Under the pieces are notes generated by a model. It saw only the letters and a program-made list of their open reading frames with translations. It was not told where the DNA came from and made no database searches. A DNA stretch of 64,000 nt from Oscillospiraceae bacterium. Its GTDB lineage: Bacteria; Bacillota; Clostridia; Oscillospirales; Ruminococcaceae. This document shows, in pieces, positions 51,420-59,772 of this stretch (positions are counted from its first letter, which is position 1; each line of letters opens with the position of its first letter). The DNA lies in NCBI GenBank assembly GCA_016281125.1, contig JAEEIA010000053.1, positions 1-64,000 of the forward strand, given 5' to 3'. Both the position numbers and the translations under genes were made by a program.

Positions 51420-51875
51420 TTACCTTTTCAAAACGAATCTTGCGACCTTCACATTTCCGTCCATTTCGGCAGACACGATCTCAAATCCGCATTTTTCCGT
51501 ATAGAATCTTACATTTTCTTTTTTGTCTATCGGTGTGATTAACGTAAATTTGTCCCAATCCTTGTAGTACGACGTTACAAATCTGATTGCCTGTGTTCCG
51601 ATACCTCTTCCCTGATACGCGGGAATCACGCACAAACAGCCGACTTCATAGATTCCCGCTTCCGCCTGTTTGCACGAAACGCAGCCAACCGGCTTGTCAT
51701 GAAACAGAATCACGAACTTCGGATAATTGAGAATGGATTGTTCCATCATTTCTTTTGTCTTTCCATACGCAGGACATTCACCGTATGTTATATAATCACT
51801 GTAAAACGCAGAATTATAAATCTCTATCAGCAATTCTGCATCTGCAATCTCCGCTTTCCTGAATGCAATCTCCAT
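51420..51875 (-). CDS. GNAT family N-acetyltransferase
   Basis: The 151-residue protein shows the GNAT fold: N-terminal FRKAEIADAELLIEIYNSAF, strand 4 YEVGCLCVIPAYQGRGIGTQAI (acetyl-CoA pyrophosphate loop Q/R-x-x-G-x-G/A as QGRGIG), and NVRFYTEKCGFEIV near the end. It transfers an acetyl group from acetyl-CoA to an unknown amine. GAAGGAGC precedes the ATG. It is divergent from the xylanase gene and has a consensus promoter. Confidence 0.9.
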   Translation of the reverse strand: MEIAFRKAEIADAELLIEIYNSAFYSDYITYGECPAYGKTKEMMEQSILNYPKFVILFHDKPVGCVSCKQAEAGIYEVGCLCVIPAYQGRGIGTQAIRFVTSYYKDWDKFTLITPIDKKENVRFYTEKCGFEIVSAEMDGNVKVARFVLKR

Positions 51876-51914
51876 AGATCCCAGCTCCTTCCGCTCCGGT
51901 TTTCAGCAGCAACA

Positions 51915-51943
51915 ATTATAACACATCCCCACTGTACTGTCAA
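51915..51943 (-). promoter_or_regulatory. Consensus sigma-A promoter of the GNAT gene
   Basis: On the minus strand TTGACA (51943-51938), 17 bp, TATAAT (51920-51915): a perfect consensus at both hexamers and spacing. Confidence 0.88.
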
Positions 51944-52103
51944 CAGAAAATACCGCTGCGCTTCTGAATGCGGGTCAGAAACAGGACGGTCTGATCCTTC
52001 TGCTGGTGTGCTGCGCCTGCGCGGCGGCCTTTTTTGCCGCAATTTCAGCATGGTATCTGTTTCCGGTTATACTGGCTATGCGAAAAACCCTATACGCTGC
52101 CGC

Positions 52104-52132
52104 TTGCATTCTATGCGGGAATATGCTATAAT
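52104..52132 (+). promoter_or_regulatory. Sigma-A promoter of the xylanase gene
   Basis: TTGCAT (52104-52109), 17 bp, TATAAT (52127-52132), about 45 nt before the TTG start. The 306-bp divergent region 51876-52181 holds this promoter and the GNAT one and no gene. Confidence 0.82.
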
Positions 52133-52181
52133 GAGAATGGCCGGATATTCGGCTGAACATATTATCAAGGGGGAGTCCGAT

Positions 52182-54158
52182 TTGAAACGTATTCACAAGG
52201 TAACCGCCGCTGCCGTCAGCGCGGTGCTTGCACTGCAGGGAATGCCGCTGACCACCGGCATGACCCAGGCCGCAGAGGCAGGCAAGGAAATCCTCGTCAC
52301 AGGGTTCGAGGACGACGGCGCATCCAAATTCACCAAGCGCGGTGATGACGACACATCCGTCATCGAAAAAAGCACGAAGGATCCGCATTCCGGTGACGCC
52401 TGCATGTCCGTGACGGAGCGATCCGAGGGCTGGAACGGCCCGGCGCTCAAGCTGTCCGAGCTCGGCTGTGAGGCCGGCGTCCGCTACATCGCAAGCGCAT
52501 GGGTCAAAACCCAGTGGTACAACGAATGCAAGCTCAGCCTCCAGTATACCGATGCGGACGGCGAGCAGCATTACAGCAACCTGTCCAAGGCTATCAGCCA
52601 GGGCGAATGGGTCAAGATTCCGGAAACGAAGTTCAGCTTTTCCGCTGACATGAAGGACGTCCAGATCTACATCGAGAGCAACGACAAGGTCGATCTCTAT
52701 GTGGACGACTTCAAGCTGACCGAGGGGCCGTCTTACAGCATCCAGAAGGACATTCCGTCGCTGAAGGATGTGTACGGCAGCTACTTCAAAATCGGTACGG
52801 CGGTCACCGCTTCCGAGCTGGCACCGAATGCGACCAAGGAGCTGATCCTCAAGCACTTCAATTCGCTGACGCTCGGCAATGAGCTCAAGCCGGAAAACAT
52901 GCTTGACCAGAAGGCCTGCCAGAAGTACCTGAAGGAAACCGATGACAACACCGTTCCGCAGGTCAGATTGCAGGGCTCTGCAAAGATGATTCTGGACTTT
53001 GCGCTGAAGCACAATATTCCGGTGCGCGGCCATACGCTTGTGTGGCACAGCCAGACGCCGACATGGTTCTTCAAGGATGACTACACCATGGACGGCAAAT
53101 GGGTCACCAAGGATGTTATGATCAAGCGCATGGAAAATTACATCAAGGGCGTATTCGCAGCGATTGAGGCAGAATATGCCGACATCGACTTCTACGCATG
53201 GGACGTCGTGAACGAGGCGTTCAGCGAAGGCGGCGGCCCGCGTGATCCCGGCGTCTACGAGGACTACCGCGGCGATTCCGCATGGGTTAAGGTCTTCGGT
53301 GACAACTCCTTCATCAAGTACGCATTCCAGTATGCAAGAGAATATGCGCCGAAGGAAACCAAGCTCTATTACAACGACTACAACGAGTACATGACCGCCA
53401 AGCAGGAGGGCATCGTCAAGCTGGTCAGAGAGCTGGCAGCTGACGGCCTGATCGACGGCATCGGCATGCAGTCGCACCTCGATGTCAGAACTGGCTCCGA
53501 TGCATTCCCGTCCGCAAGTCATTACGCAACCGGCATGAAGGTCTATGCAGATCTCGCCAAGGAGCTGAACCTCGACCTCCAGGTCACCGAGCTGGACGCA
53601 ACGCTCGATAAGTCCTGCCTCAACGAAGCAGGCTTCAAGACGCAGGCAAAGTATTACAGCGACATCATGGATGTCATTGTCAAGTACAAGGATCAGATTT
53701 CCGCAGTCGTATTCTGGGGCACGACTGATGACCAGAGCTGGCGTGTCGAGGGACTGCCGCTGCTGTTCAATGAGGATTACACCGCAAAGCCCTGCTTTGA
53801 TTCGATCATTGACGGCATCGAGTACACGCCGCTGCCGGAAACCACCGCAAGACCGGAAACCACCAAGGCGGAAACCACCACGACGAAAACCACCACGACA
53901 GAGCCCGCTGTGACAACGCAGGCAGATGTCACGACGAGCGGCATCATCGCCGGCCCGGTCAAGCGGGGCGACATGACCTGCGACGGTACGGTCGATATTT
54001 CGGATGCTGTGCTTATCGCAAGATACCTTGCGGAGGACAGAAACGCAAAGATCACGGATCAGGGCATGGCAAATGCCGACGTGGACGACGTCAAGGGCGT
54101 CGCGGAGGGCGACCTGATTATGGTGCTCAAAGCGATTGCAAAAATCGTTGAGCTCTGA
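52182..54158 (+). CDS. Cellulosomal GH10 endo-1,4-beta-xylanase with CBM22-like and dockerin domains
   Basis: Translation is read from a TTG at 52182 (KRIHKVTAAAV..), preceded by AAGGGGGAG. A signal peptide ends near residue 32. Residues about 35-182 resemble a CBM22 (ILVTGFEDDG, DLYVDDFKLTEG). Residues about 193-545 are GH10: HFNSLTLGNELKPENM, RGHTLVWHSQTP, acid/base Glu345 in WDVVNEAF, nucleophile Glu470 in LQVTELDAT, and WGTTDDQSW. A Thr/Glu/Pro linker (about 550-590) leads to a dockerin (about 594-655) with DMTCDGTVDISDAV and ADVDDVKGVAEGDL as calcium loops. The enzyme should degrade xylan while bound to a scaffoldin. It is monocistronic and divergent from the GNAT gene. Confidence 0.96.
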   Translation: MKRIHKVTAAAVSAVLALQGMPLTTGMTQAAEAGKEILVTGFEDDGASKFTKRGDDDTSVIEKSTKDPHSGDACMSVTERSEGWNGPALKLSELGCEAGVRYIASAWVKTQWYNECKLSLQYTDADGEQHYSNLSKAISQGEWVKIPETKFSFSADMKDVQIYIESNDKVDLYVDDFKLTEGPSYSIQKDIPSLKDVYGSYFKIGTAVTASELAPNATKELILKHFNSLTLGNELKPENMLDQKACQKYLKETDDNTVPQVRLQGSAKMILDFALKHNIPVRGHTLVWHSQTPTWFFKDDYTMDGKWVTKDVMIKRMENYIKGVFAAIEAEYADIDFYAWDVVNEAFSEGGGPRDPGVYEDYRGDSAWVKVFGDNSFIKYAFQYAREYAPKETKLYYNDYNEYMTAKQEGIVKLVRELAADGLIDGIGMQSHLDVRTGSDAFPSASHYATGMKVYADLAKELNLDLQVTELDATLDKSCLNEAGFKTQAKYYSDIMDVIVKYKDQISAVVFWGTTDDQSWRVEGLPLLFNEDYTAKPCFDSIIDGIEYTPLPETTARPETTKAETTTTKTTTTEPAVTTQADVTTSGIIAGPVKRGDMTCDGTVDISDAVLIARYLAEDRNAKITDQGMANADVDDVKGVAEGDLIMVLKAIAKIVEL

Positions 54159-54177
54159 TTGCACACACAGAAATATG

Positions 54178-54215
54178 AATCCCCTGAGATTCCGATCTCA
54201 GGGGATTTCAGTTTG
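54178..54215. terminator. Bidirectional terminator after the xylanase gene
   Basis: A perfect 12-bp stem AATCCCCTGAGA/TCTCAGGGGATT with a 6-nt loop. Both flanks are modestly T/A-rich, so it can serve the xylanase gene and the convergent 54291 gene. Confidence 0.8.
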
Positions 54216-54235
54216 TCGATAAAGAAGTATCTCCG

Positions 54236-54270
54236 ATGGATTGATAATGGGGCAGCGCCGCCATTCTCTT
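54236..54270. repeat. Dispersed palindromic repeat, copy D (partial type-1 arm)
   Basis: GTATCTCCGATGGATTGATAATGGGGC identifies a truncated type-1 arm. Read on the minus strand it is followed by TTCTTTATCGACAAACTGA and then the terminator at 54178-54215, the same order as in the copies at 49264 and 62630. Confidence 0.8.
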
Positions 54271-54290
54271 TCATTACGCCAAGATTCCGT

Positions 54291-55019
54291 TCACGCCTGC
54301 AAAAAAGCAGAGGGCTCTGCGTCAGAGAGCACCATTCCGGCATTGTTCTTCACTCTGCGGTAATACTGCGCGGGCAGACTGCGCTGCACAATCCGCATGG
54401 TTTCCGCAAAACCGAGCGGCTCCGCAATGTCACGCGAGCCGGTCGCAATCAGGTGCGCGTACTGGTTTGCCAGCAGATACAGCGTCAGCTTCCGGTTTTC
54501 CGGGCGGAGCAGTCCGTTCACAGAAATCTGGAGCAGAATCCCCGCCTGACGCACCGCAATCCAGTCCTCCGGCGACCAGATGTCATACAGCCGGTCGGCG
54601 TCCGCTGCAATCGGGCACATGCCGCTGACGATTTTCAGCCTGGAAAGCTGCTCGCAGAGTTCCGCCGAAACCGGCTCATGCGGCAGATCCACAAGGAAGT
54701 ATCCGGACGCGCCGATGGCCAGCGGCCGGAGCATCCGCGGCTGTTCCATGCAGAACTGATACGGCAGAACTGCGCCGCCGACAATGCGCATCGGTGCGGC
54801 AGTTTCCGTCAGCGCTGCGATTTTTTCGTCCCGCACTGCAAGAAATTCCTCCGGCGTATATGCTGCGGGATCAAAGTACGGCGCGGCAACCGCCAGCTTG
54901 ACATTGCTCTCCTTGAAGACGGAAATGCGCGCATCGGCTTCACTTTCCGTCAATGCTCCGCCGCCCAGACCGGCAAGCCCGGGCAGCAGGTTCGCATGAA
55001 TATCCACATAATAATTCAT
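54291..55019 (-). CDS. Divergent PHP-like / CpsB-YwqE-like protein
   Basis: The ATG at 55019 (MNYYVDIHANLLPGLAG) is preceded by GGGGAGGTG. The 242-residue protein starts like the CpsB/YwqE tyrosine-phosphatase (PHP) family, DIHxHxLPGxDDG, but the second His is Asn and the Asp pair is missing (IHANLLPGLAGLGGG). Other segments (SGMCPIAADADRLYDI, RPENRKLTLYLLANQYAHLIATGSRDI) keep the barrel pattern: SDAH is replaced by GSRD. So metal binding is probably impaired, and the protein may be a regulator or an inactive homologue. No capsule genes are nearby. It has a strong promoter of its own. Confidence 0.6.
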   Translation of the reverse strand: MNYYVDIHANLLPGLAGLGGGALTESEADARISVFKESNVKLAVAAPYFDPAAYTPEEFLAVRDEKIAALTETAAPMRIVGGAVLPYQFCMEQPRMLRPLAIGASGYFLVDLPHEPVSAELCEQLSRLKIVSGMCPIAADADRLYDIWSPEDWIAVRQAGILLQISVNGLLRPENRKLTLYLLANQYAHLIATGSRDIAEPLGFAETMRIVQRSLPAQYYRRVKNNAGMVLSDAEPSAFLQA

Positions 55020-55076
55020 TGTACGGCGGCACCTCCCCTCTGCAAAGTCCCGCAAGTCAACATTCTACTATTTCTT

Positions 55077-55105
55077 ATTGTATCACACAAAAACGAAAAT
55101 GTCAA
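55077..55105 (-). promoter_or_regulatory. Sigma-A promoter of the PHP-like gene
   Basis: On the minus strand TTGACA (55105-55100), 17 bp, TACAAT (55082-55077), about 55 nt before the ATG. The next 140 bp upstream hold only the divergent promoter. Confidence 0.82.
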
Positions 55106-55242
55106 CGATTTATAAGGCATTTATGGACAGAAACCGTGTATAAATCCCATGGTCTGACAGATCCTCATCGTGCAAAATGACGAATTTACGGAACCGTATC
55201 CAAAATCATGCGGTTTTTTCGGCAAGAATCACGGTTTTCCCA

Positions 55243-55271
55243 TTGACAAAAACGATTGACTATGATAAAAT
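55243..55271 (+). promoter_or_regulatory. Sigma-A promoter of the cyclic-di-GMP protein / plsY operon
   Basis: TTGACA (55243-55248), 17 bp, TAAAAT (55266-55271), about 60 nt before the ATG at 55333. A second TTGACT overlaps the spacer. Confidence 0.75.
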
Positions 55272-55332
55272 AAATATAACTATCAGTATGCAGACTATGT
55301 TTCGCTACATATAGGAGAGAGGGGGGATACCG

Positions 55333-58300
55333 ATGCTGAATGACCGCCTGCTGCTTGCGCTCTGTACATCCCGGATTCAGAATCCGGAGATTCTGGAAAG
55401 CGTCAATGCATTTGTGCGGGAGGCACATTCCCGCGGTTACGGTGTGCTCGTGTTCAATTCCGGTCTGGATGCCAATGCACAGACCAGCCCGACAACCGAG
55501 GCAAGCTGTGCCAGCGTGTTTGATCTGATCCCGTATCAGTATGTGGATGCCGTTGCTGTGATGCATGAAACTATTGACAGCCGCATCGTTTCGGATATGA
55601 TCTCCGCGGCTGCCAAGGAGCACCGTGTCCCGCTGTTCAGCTATGACGGCTGCATGGAGGGCATTCCCTCTGTGTATTCCTACCCGAGCCAGGCCTTCGG
55701 CAGTCTGCTGGAGCATATTTTCGGAGAGCATCACTGCCGCCGCGTCGATCTGATGACCGGCATCCGCGGACATTACGGCTCTGAGAGCATGGTCATGTCC
55801 TATAACGATATTCTGCGCAAATACGGCATTCCGTTTGAGGAAAGCCGCCTGAGCTACGGCGAATTCAGCGAGAAAACCGCTGCCGAGGCGGCGGAGCGCT
55901 TCCTTGCATATGATACCCCTGAGGCGATTATCTGCGCCGGTGACGAAATGGCGCTTGCAGTCTGTTCCGTCCTCCGCAGACACGGTCTGCGCGTGCCGGA
56001 GGACGTCATCGTGACCGGCATGGACGGCATTGTTCAGGAGCAGATGTACTCCCCGCGGCTAACGACCTGCGTCAAGGATTATCCGCGGCTCAGCGCGGCC
56101 GCTCTTGATACCGCGGAGCTGATTCTCGGCGGAGAGAGCGTGAACGAGCAGATCCGGGTTGCGCCGATTCTCCGGATTTCCGAATCCTGCGGCTGCCGCG
56201 TGACCGAGCACCGCGACCAGAACGAGGCAATCCGCAGCCTCTGGCACCGGCTTCAGGTCTGTGTCGATGAGGAGTCTGAGGAGCACTGGCTGCTCGGCGA
56301 CATGCTGGACCGCAAATCCCCGACCGTCATCGACTATCTGGACGTCATGTCCGGGCGCATTCCGGAGGACGCATTCCTCTGTCTGCGCGATTCGCTCTGT
56401 GCGGAGCTGACCGACAGCAGCCTTCAGCAGTTTGCCGATCCCTCCGAGCTGATGAGCGCCGTCATGCACAAGCGCCGCGATAAGCAGTTTGCGATTATTC
56501 CGCGTTCCGGCCTGATTCCCGATCTGGATCAGGTGATCGCGGAAGGACGCGCGGTGTATGTCAATTCGATTTATATGCAGGGCGAGGTATACGGCTATTA
56601 CGCCTACCACGGCACTGCCATTGCAGAGGAGAGCTTCCGGCTCCCGAAGTTTATTCACACCGCAGGCAACGTCATCGGATGCAGCCTTTCCACGTCCCGC
56701 TTGCAGGCTATGAACGAAAAGCTCATGGCTGCGCGCATCCGTGATTCGCTGACCGGTATGCTCAATCTCCACGGCGTCATGAAGATGCTCGGAGAGCGCA
56801 TCCGCGAAGAAAATCACGCCGGCGAACGTCTGATCATGATTGTGATCGGGCTGAACCGTCTGCGGCAGATCAACAGCATTTTCGGCCGGAGCGAGGGCGA
56901 TCAGGCACTGCTGAGCCTCGCAAACGCCATTACGGACAGTATCGACAGCGATGCGCTGGCTGCGAGAGTCAGCGGGGATGAATTCCTGATTTCGCTGTTC
57001 CATTCCGATACCCATATGAATACGGCGGAGGCGCTGATCAGCGTGCTCCGGCGCCGTATGATGAGCTATAATCAGGTTTCCGGCAAGAGCTATACGCTGG
57101 AGATTTCAGTCGGCAAGGTTTCTGCGGAAATCAGTGAACGCATGTCTTTGGATACGCTGCTCAATGAGGCGATTACCAACAAGGATGAGCAGCGGATGCA
57201 CAATCACACGCAGATGGCGGAGCCGCCTGCCGTGACGGAGGCGGATGCTGCCCAGCTCGACCGCATTATCAATGAGAATCTGCTGAGCTACTTTTTCCAG
57301 CCGATCGTCAGTGCGAAGAACGGCCAGATCGTCGCTTACGAGGCGCTCATGCGTACCAGCGGCGGGCTGAAGGTGTCACCGCTGGCGCTGCTCGCACATG
57401 CGACTGCGACAAACCGCCTCTACGAAATCGAGTGGCTGACCTATAACAATGTGCTGAAATATGCGGATGCATCCCGTGACAAGTTCCAGGGGCGGCATAT
57501 TTTCATCAACAGCATTCCGGGGCATTTCCTCAATGACGCGGACTTTTCCAAGCTGTGCGAAAAGTACGGCGACCTGCTTCCGCAGCTCGTGGTGGAATTC
57601 ACCGAGCAGGCAGAAACAGAGGGCGAGGAGCTCCGCATGATTCAGCAGCGGTGTCAGCAAAACGGCATGGACATTGCCGTTGACGATTACGGCACCGGCT
57701 ATTCCAATGTGACGAATCTGCTGAAATACTCCCCGAATTACGTCAAGATTGACCGCGGTCTGATTGCGAATATTCACGAGGAGCCGAAAAAGCAGCATTT
57801 CGTGACCAATATCATCGAATTCGCCCATGCCAATGGCTTTATGGCGCTGGCGGAGGGCGTGGAAACCGCAGAGGAGCTGCGTGCGGTCATCCGCTTCGGT
57901 GCGGATCTGATTCAGGGCAACTTCACCTCTGTGCCGAATGCCGCACCGCTGGACGCAATCCCCGACCGCATTGCGGCGATGATTGTCAAGTTCAGCGCGA
58001 GCGCCGCAAAGCAGATCATTCAGAAGACCTATATGCTCTCCGGTGAGGAGATCGTGCATCTGCCGCGGCTGGATTCGGAGCATTATACCGATCTGTTCGT
58101 GTCGCAGCCGGAGCTGGAAATCATCGGCGATTTCAACGAGGCCAGCGGCATCCATATCAAAATCCGCGACAATACCGACTGTCATATCATCCTGCGGACG
58201 ACGCGCTTCTGTGCGCCGCAGCAGATTGTTTCGCCGGCGATTACGCTCGGCAAGAATTCGCATGTCACGCTGGAATTTGTCGGGGATAACCGCATGGATA

Positions 58301-59058
58301 CGGGCGGCATTCTTGTGCCGGAATCCAGCTCGCTGCACCTGACCGGTCAGGGCAATCTCAGCATCCGTGCGGACGATACGAAGGCATTTGTCATCGGCAA
58401 TGATCCCGATTTCGCCTGCGGAAATATCACAATCGACATGGCAGGCTGCCTGAACATCATTTCCAACGGCAATCAGTGTGTCGGCATCGGCTCCGGCATC
58501 GGCAAGGAGCAGCACATTGTCGTTGTCGGAACAAAGCTGTTCTTTGAGATGAGCGGCAAAACCGGCGTCAGCATCGGCGCGCTGGACGGCACTGCGGATA
58601 TTGCACTGTCCGGCTGCGAGGCGGATTTCACGCTGCGAATGGCAAACTGTGTCGCGGTCGGCACGGACGAGGGCTTTGCAAATGTCCGCTGCAATACGGC
58701 AAGCCTCAGCTTCCGCGGCTCGGGCAATTCCGTCTGCTGTATCGGTTCGCATACCGGCGGCGGCGAGATTTTCCTGCGCGATACGATGATTACGGCGGAG
58801 CTGACCGGACAGAACATCATGATTGCGGGCTCCGGCGATTCCGCGCCGAAAATCAGTCTGCGGCACTGCAAGGCGGAAATCCGCGCAGAGGGTATGCGCA
58901 CAATGGACTTCGGCAGCTACGAGTCAGACGCGGATCTGCTGGTGCTGGATTCCGATCTGGATGTGACGATGCAGAGCGCCAAGCCGCTGCATTTCGCGGC
59001 GGATCCCTCGCACTGTGTCCATACCGGCGGAGAAAGTAAGGTGGCGATCAACCAATGA
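55333..59058 (+). CDS. Soluble LacI-like sensor / degenerate GGDEF / EAL / beta-helix-like protein
   Basis: The 1,241-residue protein has no signal or membrane segment. Residues 1-290 resemble a LacI/GalR periplasmic-binding-like sensor without the DNA-binding head (AIICAGDEMALAVCSVLRRHGLRVPEDVIVTGMDG). Residues 290-460 may be a GAF-like link. The GGDEF domain (about 468-620) has RDSLTGMLNLHG but SGDEF (547-551), and the metal-binding Asp of the first strand is replaced (IGLNRL), so cyclase activity is doubtful. The EAL domain (about 640-880) keeps Glu670 (YEAL), Asn726, Glu755, Asp784-Asp785, Lys805, Glu841 and Gln861, so phosphodiesterase activity is likely. Residues about 960-1241 are Gly-rich beta repeats (VGIGSGIGKEQHIVVVG; GVSIGALDG) suggesting a right-handed beta-helix. 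Start: AGGAGAGAGGGGGG upstream. Confidence 0.85.
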   Translation: MLNDRLLLALCTSRIQNPEILESVNAFVREAHSRGYGVLVFNSGLDANAQTSPTTEASCASVFDLIPYQYVDAVAVMHETIDSRIVSDMISAAAKEHRVPLFSYDGCMEGIPSVYSYPSQAFGSLLEHIFGEHHCRRVDLMTGIRGHYGSESMVMSYNDILRKYGIPFEESRLSYGEFSEKTAAEAAERFLAYDTPEAIICAGDEMALAVCSVLRRHGLRVPEDVIVTGMDGIVQEQMYSPRLTTCVKDYPRLSAAALDTAELILGGESVNEQIRVAPILRISESCGCRVTEHRDQNEAIRSLWHRLQVCVDEESEEHWLLGDMLDRKSPTVIDYLDVMSGRIPEDAFLCLRDSLCAELTDSSLQQFADPSELMSAVMHKRRDKQFAIIPRSGLIPDLDQVIAEGRAVYVNSIYMQGEVYGYYAYHGTAIAEESFRLPKFIHTAGNVIGCSLSTSRLQAMNEKLMAARIRDSLTGMLNLHGVMKMLGERIREENHAGERLIMIVIGLNRLRQINSIFGRSEGDQALLSLANAITDSIDSDALAARVSGDEFLISLFHSDTHMNTAEALISVLRRRMMSYNQVSGKSYTLEISVGKVSAEISERMSLDTLLNEAITNKDEQRMHNHTQMAEPPAVTEADAAQLDRIINENLLSYFFQPIVSAKNGQIVAYEALMRTSGGLKVSPLALLAHATATNRLYEIEWLTYNNVLKYADASRDKFQGRHIFINSIPGHFLNDADFSKLCEKYGDLLPQLVVEFTEQAETEGEELRMIQQRCQQNGMDIAVDDYGTGYSNVTNLLKYSPNYVKIDRGLIANIHEEPKKQHFVTNIIEFAHANGFMALAEGVETAEELRAVIRFGADLIQGNFTSVPNAAPLDAIPDRIAAMIVKFSASAAKQIIQKTYMLSGEEIVHLPRLDSEHYTDLFVSQPELEIIGDFNEASGIHIKIRDNTDCHIILRTTRFCAPQQIVSPAITLGKNSHVTLEFVGDNRMDTGGILVPESSSLHLTGQGNLSIRADDTKAFVIGNDPDFACGNITIDMAGCLNIISNGNQCVGIGSGIGKEQHIVVVGTKLFFEMSGKTGVSIGALDGTADIALSGCEADFTLRMANCVAVGTDEGFANVRCNTASLSFRGSGNSVCCIGSHTGGGEIFLRDTMITAELTGQNIMIAGSGDSAPKISLRHCKAEIRAEGMRTMDFGSYESDADLLVLDSDLDVTMQSAKPLHFAADPSHCVHTGGESKVAINQ

Positions 59059-59675
59059 GTTTACACTGGCTCTGGATTCCGGCGGGGTATCTGCTGGGCA
59101 ATCTGAATACGGCCGCGATTATCGCGCGGTGCAAGGGCTTTGATATCCGGAAGAAGGGCTCCGGCAATGCAGGCGCATCCAATGCGCTTGTGACGATGGG
59201 CAAGGGCGCGGCGGTGACATCCGCGCTGGTCGATATTCTCAAGGCATTCGTGCCGGTCTGGCTGCTGCTGCATGTGATCCAGCTGCCGCCGGAATGCGCG
59301 CATGTACCGGTGCTGACGGGCGTGGCTGTGATTCTCGGCCACATGTACCCGTTCTGGATGCAGTTCCGCGGCGGAAAAGGATTTGCATCGCTGCTGGGAC
59401 TTTCACTTGCGGTGGACTGGCGCATGTTTCTGGCATGTATTGCGCTGCTGGGTGTGCTGCTGTTCACAACGCGGTATATCGCGCTGGCGACGGTCAGCTG
59501 TGCCGTGCTGGTGCCGGTGTGGCATCTGATCCGGACGAAGGACTGGCTGGAGTTTTCCGTGCTGGCAGTGCTCGGGGTCATTATGATTGTGAAGCATATC
59601 CCGAATATCAAGCGCATCCGCGCAGGCACAGAGATTCCGCTCGGGAAGAAAAAGGCGAAGCCTTCGGCGGAATGA
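59055..59675 (+). CDS. plsY: Glycerol-3-phosphate acyltransferase PlsY
   Basis: The 206-residue membrane protein shows the three PlsY motifs: GSGNAGASN after helix 1, GHMYPFWMQFRGGKGFA in the middle, and IKHIPNIKRI-like VKHIPNIKRIRAGTE at the end. It acylates glycerol-3-phosphate with acyl-phosphate, the first membrane step of phospholipid synthesis. It overlaps the upstream stop by 4 nt (ATGA), so it is translated with the cyclic-di-GMP protein. This pairing is unusual. plsX is not in the window. The terminator at 59701 ends the transcript. Confidence 0.95.
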   Translation: MSLHWLWIPAGYLLGNLNTAAIIARCKGFDIRKKGSGNAGASNALVTMGKGAAVTSALVDILKAFVPVWLLLHVIQLPPECAHVPVLTGVAVILGHMYPFWMQFRGGKGFASLLGLSLAVDWRMFLACIALLGVLLFTTRYIALATVSCAVLVPVWHLIRTKDWLEFSVLAVLGVIMIVKHIPNIKRIRAGTEIPLGKKKAKPSAE

Positions 59676-59700
59676 GAAATCGCTTTGTAATGATTGAGAA

Positions 59701-59741
59701 CGGGTGCTGGCCGGAAACGGTCAGCACCCGGCTCCGTTTTT
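59701..59741 (+). terminator. Terminator of the plsY transcript
   Basis: CGGGTGCTG pairs with CAGCACCCG, with an inner GCC/GGT-type extension (59701-59730), followed by GCTCCGTTTTT. Confidence 0.75.
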
Positions 59742-59772
59742 GCGCCCGTTTTACACTATGGCCGCTTTTTTG

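Noticed and set aside
51975-54164. A 729-codon minus-strand frame
   Set aside because: It is antisense to the GH10 xylanase gene, whose catalytic residues and dockerin are unambiguous.
57376-58866. A 496-codon minus-strand frame
   Set aside because: It is antisense to the EAL and C-terminal parts of the cyclic-di-GMP protein. Composition is shadow-like.
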